Shown piece after piece: positions 56,107 to 64,000 of a stretch of DNA of 64,000 bases. Origin of the DNA: Oscheius dolichura (lineage: Eukaryota > Nematoda > Chromadorea > Rhabditida > Rhabditidae); assembly GCA_932521035.1 (NCBI GenBank), contig OW051494.1, forward strand, positions 8,852,001-8,916,000. The letters are read 5' to 3'. How positions within the stretch are numbered: position 1 is the first letter of the stretch; each line of letters opens with the position of its first letter. The position numbers and the translations under genes were made by a program. The notes beneath the pieces are model-generated. The model was not told the DNA's origin and ran no database searches. It saw only the letters and a list, made by a program, of their open reading frames with translations.

Positions 56107-57713
56107 ATGGAAGGAAGACGGCGTAGCGTTTGGGAACGGCTGGAAAGAGGTGAGTTTGCTTTACTGCTAGAAATGTGCAATTATTCGTCCCGTTCCACAA
56201 TTCACCCGACAGCATTTTGTTGTCTCTGTGTGCATCCTTGTTTGTTTGGCTCGAAATGATTTCTGTGTTATTTTTTGGATACTACAAAAGATTTTAGACA
56301 TGCAGTCCTTACACCTAGTCGAAGAGAAGCCTACGCGTCAATTTATCGGCCGCAGTAGTAGGCTTCAGGGGAGATTAGAGAGAGGTAAACTTTATTTAGA
56401 GCAGGAGATTCGCTTCTCTCTTTCAGTTGAGCCTCAAATGGACGAGCCCCGACAGCTGGATGAGAGAGATCGCCAGTTGCCCGAAGATCCAGCCCTCCAG
56501 CGAAGTGAGTCTTATTTTTTAGTTTGTCATGCTGTACTCATTTTCAGGAAGGCGGGAAATTCACCAGCAGGCCCTGGTCGAAGAGATCGATCGTCTACGT
56601 CTGGCAGAGGCTGTCCAATTCAACCGCCTGGAGAGGGAAAGGACTAACGGTAACTACCTTGTCCTTTTTTCTCTCCTTTAAAGACATACCGTAAAACATC
56701 GGTTTGTGACGTACGACAGCGGTGAAAACAAATTAAAGGAACAGTCTCGCACTTGATCCAGCGTGGTCCGGGGATCGCGCGCGCAGTTTGAATATTTAGA
56801 ATCGAAAACACCTTTTTTGACGTTTTTTTTCTATTTTTATATCATTTCAGCTTATTTCGCTGGGTTTTCTATACCGTTCGACCCAGACGATGTAGCGGAA
56901 GCAAAAACAATAGTTTTAAAGCCAGTAGGATTTCTGTCACCGAAGAATTTGTATTAATTACGAATTGGAATACTTTTGTTCGTTTCACGATTCTTCTGTT
57001 ATTATTTCTTTATGCTGATCATTCCCAAGCACTTGTATGATGATTTTGAAGTGTTGCAATGATATCTTTCTAAAGAAAAATTAAAATAATGTAAAAATTC
57101 CGATCAAACCCCCGAATTCAAACAGCGCGGGCGCCGATACCGTAACATAAGAGGACGCGCGCAAAACCATGCGAGACTGTTCCTTTAACGAACCTCATTC
57201 TCCGTATTAGGCGCTCAGGGTTCTTTTATGAAGAAAACGCTATTTTCGTTTGGTGTTAAAAATTTCGCTAAATACTTTTTTTGTTCCATTTTGATCCAAA
57301 CATTTAGTCTATGCGCAGTAATCTGGAGGTAATTTTAATTTTTACGGTATTTTAGCTAGAAATGAAGGTCTCCCTAAAGATGAGCCTCGCTTCATCATAA
57401 AAAAGGGACGACTGGGAAGAGCCCCTCCGTCGAAGAAGGTCTTGCAGGCCATGGCAGACTGGTGGAATGCGAATATAGGGATAGGTTAGGAGATTATCCT
57501 CATTTCCTTATTCACATAAAATTTGTAGGCAAAGGAATGATTTTGAAGGAGCAGCGTTGCGCCGCCAGGGACCACGCTCGCCGCCTGGGTTTGTGTCAAA
57601 ACCAGTTGCAGAAGTATTTTCTTCGGAGCCGAGAAGGCTATCTGCGCCAGAAGAAGAAGCAGGGCGACAGGCAAAGGCCCAAAAAGAGGGCAGAAGCTAA
57701 CGGAGACGATTAA
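56107..57713 (+). CDS. Basic coiled-coil protein of unknown family, all introns phase 1
   Basis: Six exons (56107-56149, 56298-56384, 56427-56504, 56548-56649, 57356-57484, 57529-57713) give 207 residues. Every one of the five introns is phase 1, so each internal exon is symmetric. A TTTTCAG acceptor ends about 32 bases before the ATG. The protein is highly charged: an Arg/Glu-rich coiled-coil-like region (RREIHQQALVEEIDRLRLAE, AVQFNRLERERTN) and a basic C-terminus (SREGYLRQKKKQGDRQRPKK) ending NGDD. The segment RFIIKKGRLGRAPPSKKVLQ before ADWWNAN is the most structured part and might be helical DNA- or RNA-binding. No family is recognised. Intron 5 holds an inverted-repeat element. AATAAA is near 57814. 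Confidence 0.75.
56733..57188. mobile_element. Inverted-repeat element in an intron
   Basis: TTAAAGGAACAGTCTCGCA at 56733-56751 is matched perfectly in inverse at 57170-57188. Partial symmetry continues inward (GCGCGCGCAGTTTGAAT versus GAATTCAAACAGCGCGGG). The 456-base element has no plausible transposase frame, as expected of a non-autonomous DNA transposon. Confidence 0.75.
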
Positions 57714-58339
57714 AAAAGAGACCGAATACTCACTTTTTTGTTGTCTCCCAGCGATCCAATGATCATTTGCTAATCATCATTTTTACTACTTGTTTGTATT
57801 CTTTTCGTTCTGAATAAAACATACAGCCGTACACCTTCTTCTGGCTTGTCAAATTTGAATTTGTTGACAGCGAGAGACACCTGTGCGGGCCCATCTCGGC
57901 TGTTATGCCCTTCTCTGTTTATTTTTTCTGACCCAATTGACTGTTGCGTGTCCTGGCAAGACTAGAGGGAGAGAGGACCGTGTAGTGCTCCCTCTCTGCC
58001 CATCATTAGGGTTGACATAGGGCCGAGCCAGCTGATCTCGGCCGGATCAACTTCTCCTCCATTAAAAGAGACCAAGGCAGCTATGTGAGCATGAATAAAC
58101 GAGGTGAGGAACGGTTTGTACCGTTTCAAGAAAGGCCACAGCTCTGGTTCAGTTGACCATCTAGCCCACCTGCTCTCTCCCCGCTCATTGCTTCCCTTCT
58201 TACATGGCGATCACCGAATAAACTGCATCATTTGTGTACCTATTTTTTATTGTAGAACATAAGTGGATGAGCCAGTCGGTCGCGGGGGCTCATCAAAGGA
58301 ACCATCAGCCACTGGCCGCTTTCTTATCCTGGTCGCCAT
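57714..58339. other. No gene seen
   Basis: Spacer between the coiled-coil gene and SL1 copy 3. It includes the coiled-coil gene's 3' end but no other feature that I can support. Confidence 0.4.
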
Positions 58340-58445
58340 ATTGCCTCCCCTCTAGTTCAGGGGAAGTGGTTCCAAAATTTCTACTCGTCCTCTATTTTCA
58401 TAGGGTCGGAAGGTAGTTAGTACCTCAAACTTGGGTAATTAAACC
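58340..58445 (-). ncRNA. sls-1: SL1 RNA gene, copy 3
   Basis: Exact 22-base leader (58445 down to 58424), donor GTACTAAC, middle GAAA hairpin, Sm-like site AAATTTTGG and 3' hairpin (58343-58367, with an ACTTCCCCT/AGGGGAGGC stem and one changed outer pair). Confidence 0.92.
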
Positions 58446-58483
58446 AACGATGGCTGCCAGTCTCAGGTGGTAAGAGATGGCCG

Positions 58484-58504
58484 CTGCCGAGACTGTACAG
58501 GCGA
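58484..58504 (-). promoter_or_regulatory. PSE-like element of the SL1 gene at 58445
   Basis: CTGCCGAGACTGTACAGGCG on the + strand, 39-59 bases upstream of the leader start. It agrees with the foldback-element arm CTGCCGAGACTTTACGGG at 16 of 18 positions. Confidence 0.78.
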
Positions 58505-58599
58505 TTTTTCGTTTTCAGCTGACAGAAAAGCTAGAGGAAAGTGAGAGAGAATTGGAAGGAAGAGAGGATCGTCCTTGTTGCGCTGCGTTGCGTGCTCTG

Positions 58600-59130
58600 A
58601 AATGAAGCATTTTCTAGGCGATTTCTAACTCAAAATGTCGCGGATTTTGCACTCCATAACATAAAAAATGTGTGCTTGTTATCACAGATGAACCGGTCAT
58701 ATTTCCTACGAGATATGAGCTTTGCGCTGGCGAGAAGCCCGAAGCTGCTCAATTTTGGACTACGGCCATTTCCATTTCCCTTTCAACCGAAAATAGGCCT
58801 GTATTTTACGGTTAAAAAATGGTGAAAGCGGAGTCACAAACGGTAAAACGGGATTATTTTTGGTAAAAGCGAAGTAAAAATGGTAACAAATTGGTCTATA
58901 CTTGGTAAAAACCAAGTCAGAAATGGTCGACCAGGAAATCTCCGGGAGCAGTCAGTCTAGCCAGCTGGTTGCCTACGGGACGGCCGGGTTTCTCTGCCTT
59001 CTCTCCCAAGGTAACTTTGCCGCTTTTCGCGACTTTGTTTGCTGCTTTTGGCTACTTTTTTCGGCTTTTTTTCGGGTCGTACGCGCACCAATTCGGCGCT
59101 TTTCTGGTGCACGTATCAGGCGTTTTTACC
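58600..59130. other. Gene-free spacer with irregular GGTAAAA repeats
   Basis: Between about 58790 and 58930 short units such as 'ggtaaaa', 'atggtaac' and 'ttggtaaaaacc' recur irregularly. No exon fits. It lies upstream of the kinase gene. Confidence 0.4.
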
Positions 59131-59169
59131 GAGAATAATGTACACTTTCAGAAGCGACAACTACCAACA

Positions 59170-60568
59170 ATGGCAGCCGAATTGGTTCAGCTACATCCTG
59201 GTCAGCAGATCGACCGCTGGACGATTGAGAAGAAACTCGGCGAGGGTGGCTTCGGCGCCGTCTACCGCGTCCGTGATGCGACCGGCCAATACGCCCTGAA
59301 GGTCGAAGGCTGCAACGAGCAGATCCAAGTACTGAAGCTGGAAGTCTACGTGCTGACGGAGCTGACGAAGAGAAACTCGCGCCATTTCTGCAAGATCGAG
59401 GACAAGGGCCGCTACGGGACCTTCAACTACGTCGCCATGACGCTCGTCGGCAAGTCGCTCCAGGACCTGAACAAAGGCGGCCCCGGACAGCATCTCACCA
59501 TGGGATGCTCGCTGTCCGTCGGCATTCAGGCCCTCGAAGCTCTGGAGGGTACGTTTTGGCACTCGTCGATGGCTCTATTATTACCGTACGCGCATCCGTA
59601 CCGCCTCGGCAGCCAACAATTTATTTGGCAGTGGATTTTACGGGCGGTGCACCCGTGCGCGCCCGTTTGAACTCGCTCTTTGCGTTCCAGTGACCCTATC
59701 TCACTCATTTCTTCGCCACTTTTGGTAGCCAGATCAAGCCTGGAACGCACTCCAATTAGGTTGTTCGAACTCCGAAAATGACCCGGAAATTATGATATTA
59801 TAGTCAAATTGATGGCGCGGTTCCGTAAAATTAACCGCTGCGTACGCCACCCGCACCCGTACCACCTCGGCAGGTGAAAGGATTTTTCAATGCGCACCAC
59901 CATTTGTAGGTTCTTTTTGCTGCCGAGGTCGTACGGGTGCAGCCGTCTTTCTTTTTTGTCTAATTGATACGCTTTTTTCAGACCTGCATTCGATCGGCTA
60001 CCTGCATCGTGACGTGAAGCCCGGCAACTACACGATCGGCCGCGCCGAACTCAACGAACTGCGCAAGGTTTACATCCTTGATTTTGGGATGTGCCGGAAA
60101 TTCACGAATGACCAGGGAGTGATTCGCAAGCCTCGTCAGGCTGCCGGCTTCCGCGGCACCGTGCGCTACGCGCCCATCTCGTGTCATCTCCAGCGTGAGC
60201 TGTGTCGCAAAGACGACGTCGAGGTCTGGATCTACATGCAAGTCGAGCTGACGTACGGCCGCCTGCCGTGGAAGGACATCCAGGATATGGCTCAAGTCGG
60301 CGAGTTCAAGAAGAACGTCCGCGCCTCGCCGCACCAGCTCTTCCCGCCGCCGTGCCCTCAGGAGTTCTTCCAGATCCTGACGGCCGTCGATAGTCTCAAG
60401 TACTACGACGCACCCAACTACCAACAGGTGGCGGCTTCTCTTCTCCATTCAATGATATTTAAATTGTAGATCTACGGTATGATGCGCCAGGCCCTGCAGT
60501 CGACCGGCTCCCGCGAATACCCCTACGACTGGGAGGCTGGCGGACCGTGCGCCCACGTGCTCTTGTAG
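59170..60568 (+). CDS. Casein kinase 1-like protein kinase
   Basis: Three exons (59170-59548, 59982-60427, 60470-60568) give 307 residues. A TTTCAG acceptor ends about 18 bases before the ATG. Kinase motifs are complete: Gly loop GEGGFGAVY, catalytic Lys in YALKVE, HRDVKPGN loop and DFGMCRKF. GTVRYAPISCHLQRELCRKD and DVEVWIYMQVELTYGRLPWK are the CK1/TTBK-type substitutes for the usual APE region. The form is that of the CK1/TTBK-like kinases greatly expanded in nematodes, many of them germline or sperm expressed. The coding sequence is GC-rich and has strong codon preference compared with its flanks. Substrates are unknown. AATAAA lies near 60582. Two foldback-like sequences sit in intron 1. 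Confidence 0.92.
59851..59943. repeat. Foldback element, copy 7
   Basis: CCGCACCCGTACCACCTCGG...CAG faces CTGCCGAGGTCGTACGGGTG...CAG across about 45 bases, within the kinase intron. A half-copy (GCATCCGTACCGCCTCGGCA) is at about 59591-59611. In both, the A/T-rich heart of the arm has drifted to GTAC. Confidence 0.75.
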
Positions 60569-60599
60569 ATTGAGAACCAAATAAAGAACTTTGGGCCAT

Positions 60600-61753
60600 T
60601 TCTTGTTGTTTTCTTGTCTTCTTTTCTTGTTTCTTATCTTGTCGGCTTGAAGTTGGAGTCATGACTTTTCATTAGTTCTCTAGTGTTAGGCGACGTTTCT
60701 TCCTGCGGGAGGGGGATTGCCGAGACCTGAGACGTGGAAAAACGTTTTTTAGGCTGGAGAAAAGAGGCCGATAAGAGGAAAAGGTGGGAACACTAGGAGA
60801 AGAAGACCTTATCACCTGTCTCGTTATCTCCTTCCCCTGCCCAACGCCTGCCCTTTCTTCCCTTCTTCTTTTCTTCCTTCCACCTGCTTTCCTATCTGTC
60901 CGTACTATTCCACCGGGATTCCCTTCTAAACAAAACCTTACCCAGTCCGTCCTGCCCTTCAATTCAAACCGGGTTTCTTCCATAAAAGAAGTCATTCGCT
61001 TCCCGTCCGTCCCCCTTTCCCCTCTCCAATCCACGTTTGCCATAGTGACACCCTATTTCCGTTCTTTACCTTATTTCCTCTTCACTTTCCTCTTTCAGAA
61101 CTGGCATAATTCCTGTTCTTATTCTTTATCTTGGAAGCTATGGCCATATGGCTTGACGGAATTCAAGAAAGATCCCCCAAAGACTAATATTTCGAGCTGT
61201 AAGTGATTAGTTCTCCCATTTTGACAGTATTCCAGAGCAGAAAGACGACATAATGAAGAGAGAGGAAGCTGCTATCTACCGCTGTACCCTGTTTTAATAT
61301 CAATTGTCCTTGTAAAACAGGAGAGAACTCGGTGTCGAGCATGCCTAATGGCCTTCTGTCCGGGAGAAGTGGAGGAAAATATTTCAAGTTGCTTTAATTG
61401 TATAAGTGACACGTGCATGTGCTAAATGGAGGAAATGCATAACCGATACGTGCATCTGCTAAATGGAGGAAATTGAGTGATTTCTGAGTTGTATTAATGG
61501 TTCCTGCATGTGCAAAAATGGTTATATCCAGGATTGTATGCGTACTGCTCATCGGGGCAATGCATATGCAATTATGGAAGGGAAGAAGTGGATTTTGAAA
61601 ATGCTCTGGCACTACATGTGTCAGTTCAATATGAGCAAGATCAAAACAGTACTCCGATGAATAAATTGTTTTTGATCAAGCTATTGTGTAGAATATCGTA
61701 TATCTTATGGAAAATAGACCACCATCCTTATCGTTCTTGCTCTCTCCCAGTTT
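60600..61753. other. No gene seen
   Basis: Pyrimidine-rich at first, then AT-rich. A short tandem repeat with 'cgtgcatgtgctaaatggag' lies at 61412-61475. Frames with EGF-like cysteine spacing near 61510 are not supported by splice signals. Confidence 0.4.
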
Positions 61754-61859
61754 GTTGCCTCCCCTTTCTTCTAGGGGAAGCGGTTCCAAAATTTCTACTC
61801 GTCCTCTATTTTCATAGGGTCGGAAGGTAGTTAGTACCTCAAACTTGGATAATTAAACC
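61754..61859 (-). ncRNA. sls-1: SL1 RNA gene, copy 4 (variant leader)
   Basis: Same layout as the others, but the leader reads GGTTTAATTATCC..., with T for C at position 11. The Sm-like site, middle hairpin and 3' hairpin (61757-61781) are intact. It may yield a minor leader variant or be a non-functional copy. Confidence 0.85.
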
Positions 61860-61897
61860 GATGAGGAGGCCCACTATTAGCTGATAGGGGAGGGGGA

Positions 61898-61918
61898 CTG
61901 CCGAGATTGTATAGGTGG
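61898..61918 (-). promoter_or_regulatory. PSE-like element of the SL1 gene at 61859
   Basis: CTGCCGAGATTGTATAGGTG on the + strand, again beginning 39 bases from the leader start. The sequence between it and the leader ('gaggcccactattagctgat') differs from copies 1-3 but resembles the copy at 63211. Confidence 0.72.
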
Positions 61919-61989
61919 TTCTAGTTGGGAGAGAAGAGGTCAGTGAGAACCTGGTAAACCTGTGTCGCGGTGGCAGCTTCTCTTCTCAG

Positions 61990-62155
61990 GTGGCGGCATG
62001 TCACGATTGACATTGATAAAGTGGAAGCGGTAGCCGATAGGTACGGTGTGACGGCTGTTCCTGCTTCTCACATCGTCAAGAGAGGAAAATCGACGAAGGA
62101 TACTCGTGGAAACCTCAGCGAGCAGGAATTGAAGGACTTCATCGCGAAGAAGTGA
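61990..62155 (+). pseudogene. Thioredoxin C-terminal fragment
   Basis: After a CTTCTCTTCTCAG acceptor comes HVTIDIDKVEAVADRYGVTA, then VPASHIVKRGKSTKDTRGNL and SEQELKDFIAKK before a stop. This fits the second half of thioredoxin, with the cis-proline loop (AVPAS) and the terminal helix. The first half with the redox CGPC motif was not found upstream; an SL1 gene and its promoter occupy that space. It is probably a captured or decayed 3' exon, unless an upstream exon lies far away. Confidence 0.6.
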
Positions 62156-62411
62156 TTCCGGAATGGAAAACGGGGAGACATATAAATGATTGTGATTCCT
62201 CCTCCACGAGACCGTTTTCGCAATCAATTTTCTTCCCTGGGAAATCGCCTTGGCCTCGCTGCGGTCAGTTTTTCTCCTTTACATGGACAGCTCTTTGTTC
62301 TTCTTCGTTGGAAGTGATCCCAAAAAGCAGGTCGGTAATTTTGGAGCGGGTCGCGGTCAGTACGAGTCACGAAGAGGGGCCCACAGCCACCGGCCTTGCC
62401 TTTTCCGCTTT

Positions 62412-62513
62412 ATTGCCTTCCTGCTAGAGGAAAGCGATTCCAAAATTTCTTCTCGTCCTCTATTTTCATAGGGTCGGAAAGTAGTTAGTACCTCAAACTT
62501 GGGTAATTAAACC
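62412..62513 (-). ncRNA. sls-1: SL1 RNA gene, copy 5
   Basis: Exact leader (62513 down to 62492), donor GTACTAAC and Sm-like AAATTTTGG. The 3' hairpin (62415-62435) is shorter, with stem GCTTTCCT/AGGAAGGC. Several positions of both strands of the stem changed together relative to copy 1, which supports selection for pairing. Confidence 0.9.
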
Positions 62514-62551
62514 AACGATGGCTGCCAGTCTCAGGTGGTAAGAGATGGCCG

Positions 62552-62572
62552 CTGCCGAGACTGTACAGGCGA
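62552..62572 (-). promoter_or_regulatory. PSE-like element of the SL1 gene at 62513
   Basis: Identical to the element at 58484, at the same distance of 39 bases. The promoter segment of about 100 bases is shared with copy 3. Confidence 0.78.
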
Positions 62573-63109
62573 TGTTTCGTTTTCAGCTGACAGAAAAGCG
62601 AGAGGAAAGTGAGAGAGAATTGGGAGGAAGAGAGGCCGATAGCTGCGTTGCCTGCGGCTGACCGCGGCTTCCTGTTTACTTCAGTTCTGTCCGACTCTTG
62701 TCCATTTTTCTTCTTCTTTACTCCTATTTTTTTAATCCTTTTTTACTATTTTTCTTTTAATTTTATTTCCAACTTTATTTTCCGCCATATCCGACTGTCA
62801 AACCCCTCAAAAACAGACTTTCCCCCGCCATTCTCCCGTCTGTTCTTGTGAAGAAAGAGAAGAAGAATGACACGAACGTCTACTGTCTGCTATTGGTTTC
62901 CTGGACAATAAAATGTTAAAAAGAGAAGTAAACTGTCAGGGTAACCGGGGGAAATGACACGAATGAACTACAACTGGAAGATTAGAGTCGAGCTGCGATT
63001 GAATTCGAGTTGGCTGGAATTTGGATTCCCCCTTCGGGGATCTGGGGATAATACTGGAGTGAGCCTGGAGTGGGACACGGCGTTCCGTTCTTATTTATCC
63101 GTCCTGTTT

Positions 63110-63211
63110 GTTGCCTCCCTTCACGAGGGAAGCGGTTCCAAAATTTCTACTCGTCCTCTATTTTCATAGGGTCGGAAGGTAGTTAGTACCTCAAACTTGG
63201 GTAATTAAACC
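63110..63211 (-). ncRNA. sls-1: SL1 RNA gene, copy 6
   Basis: Exact leader (63211 down to 63190), donor GTACTAAC, middle hairpin, Sm-like site and a shortened 3' hairpin (63113-63133, GCTTCCCT/AGGGAGGC with loop CGTGA). Confidence 0.9.
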
Positions 63212-63249
63212 GATGAGGGGGCCCGCTATCAGCTGATAGAGCAGGAAGA

Positions 63250-63269
63250 CTGCCGAGACAAGATTGGGG
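63250..63269 (-). promoter_or_regulatory. PSE-like element of the SL1 gene at 63211
   Basis: CTGCCGAGACAAGATTGGGG on the + strand starts 39 bases from the leader start. Only the CTGCCGAGA core is conserved, so this is the most divergent promoter of the set. Confidence 0.6.
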
Positions 63270-64000
63270 GGTCTCTAGACTGGAGAAAACCGAACAGGGA
63301 GTCACACGCTTATCGTCTTGTCTTCATATCTTATAAATTCTCTACTCCACTCCTCCACCTGAAAGGAACCTTCCAGACTCTTTTTCTGCTTGTTTTTTCC
63401 CTCCTGGCTCCATTTATAGAACCCTATCAAGTGGAATAAACATCTTCTCAGGTTTCAGTCTGTTCCTACTCTTTTCCCAGTTTGAACTGTACAGTCCCCC
63501 CTCAGCTGGAGACGATTCCTAGTCATTCTTTTCTTGCTTTATGCTTGGCGTCTGGTCTTTGTTTCTCCACGTAGTATCTCAAAACAAGGCCCCCGGCAGT
63601 GGACAGCTGTTGCCAGAGCCCCACCGAAATGCCGTGTTGTTTATAGTCTGCTCCCTGGGGATTTTCGCCGGCTAAAGAACGACTTCCGTTTCTGATAAGA
63701 GACCCGTTGGGTAGAATTGGATATAGTTACAGTAATTTTTGAATTAATGAGCTGATAATCCTAAGGTCCAAGAACAAAAATACCAGAAATTTGTGGAATT
63801 CCCCCTTGAAAAAGACTGCTCTCCTTCAAAAGCGTCTCTTTCTACAGTATCCAAATTCATTCATTTCAGAACTGGCATATTTCCTGTTCTTTTTTTTAAC
63901 CAAACAGTAGTAAACCTATGGTTGCGCAGAAAACGGCCGCAATCCATCTGGTAAGGCTTGACTTGAGACTTTCGAGCCAAAATTACGGCAAAAATCAATA
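63270..64000. other. No gene seen at the window end
   Basis: No exon chain or RNA gene was recognised. 'agaactggcat' followed by 'ttcctgttctt' at about 63869 recurs from about 61100, a minor repeat. Confidence 0.35.

Noticed and set aside
55578-56126. 182-codon open frame on the + strand
   Set aside because: Low-complexity Phe/Leu/Pro-rich, no start context or splice support, and it overlaps several unrelated features.
61510-61580. EGF-like cysteine pattern (YCSSGQCICNYG)
   Set aside because: Too few cysteines, no flanking splice signals, and it lies in a short AT-rich tandem repeat.
61510-61830. Open frames ending VPKFLLVLYFHRVGR at three places (also near 58416 and 62471-63169 in related form)
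   Set aside because: The shared ending is the antisense translation of the SL1 RNA body (Sm-like site and hairpins), not a conserved protein tail.

Overview
The window is nuclear DNA of a chromadorean nematode. Four signs support this. Genes are interrupted by GT-AG introns, with acceptors of the TTTTCAG type often placed just before the ATG, as expected for trans-splicing. There is an flp-14-type neuropeptide gene encoding four KHEYLRF-amide copies. There is a full UNC-71-type ADAM gene. The right end carries a set of spliced leader 1 (SL1) RNA genes. I cannot name the genus. No 5S rRNA gene was recognised next to the SL1 genes.

Layout. 1-9 kb: gene-poor, pyrimidine-rich DNA with degenerate tandem repeats. 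9.06-10.6 kb (+): a small four-helix membrane protein. 11.5-23.0 kb (-): a 19-exon ADAM gene (unc-71-like) whose zinc site is destroyed; a small secreted Cys/Trp-rich gene lies on the opposite strand inside one of its introns, between two foldback elements. 27.1-28.3 kb (+): cytochrome c oxidase subunit 5A. 32.8-38.9 kb (+): flp-14-like gene with a 4.1-kb first intron full of a short dispersed motif. 39.7-41.0 kb: a frame-broken RGG/Pro-rich gene. 41.2-42.2 kb (+): mitochondrial phosphate carrier. 42.2-42.6 kb (-): a short eEF1B-type exchange factor. 43.7-46.4 kb (+): a large unrecognised protein with an acidic N-terminal region and a probable beta-propeller. 46.7-47.7 kb (-): a second four-helix membrane protein. 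50.1 kb (-): tRNA-Leu(UAA). 51.0-53.3 kb (-): F-box protein, with a decayed relative at 54.4-54.9 kb. 56.1-57.7 kb (+): a basic coiled-coil protein of unknown family whose introns are all phase 1. 59.2-60.6 kb (+): casein kinase 1-like kinase. 62.0 kb: a thioredoxin C-terminal fragment.

The most striking content is in 53.6-63.2 kb: six apparently intact SL1 RNA genes (one +, five -) and one truncated copy, scattered among protein genes. Each intact copy has the 22-nt leader, a splice donor inside a short hairpin, an Sm-like site, and a 3' hairpin with compensatory changes between copies. A conserved CTGCCGAG core always ends 39 bases upstream of the first leader base, as expected of a snRNA-type proximal sequence element. 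The same sequence (CTGCCGAGACTTTACGGG) forms the arms of a family of about 100-150-bp foldback elements spread over the window, which suggests that a mobile or amplifying element carries a PSE-like sequence.

The protein genes show no operon-like functional theme; they are mostly ordinary housekeeping or neuronal genes. All coordinates of spliced genes were worked out by hand from splice signals with reading-phase checks. No database or folding program was used, so family names rest on motif recognition.
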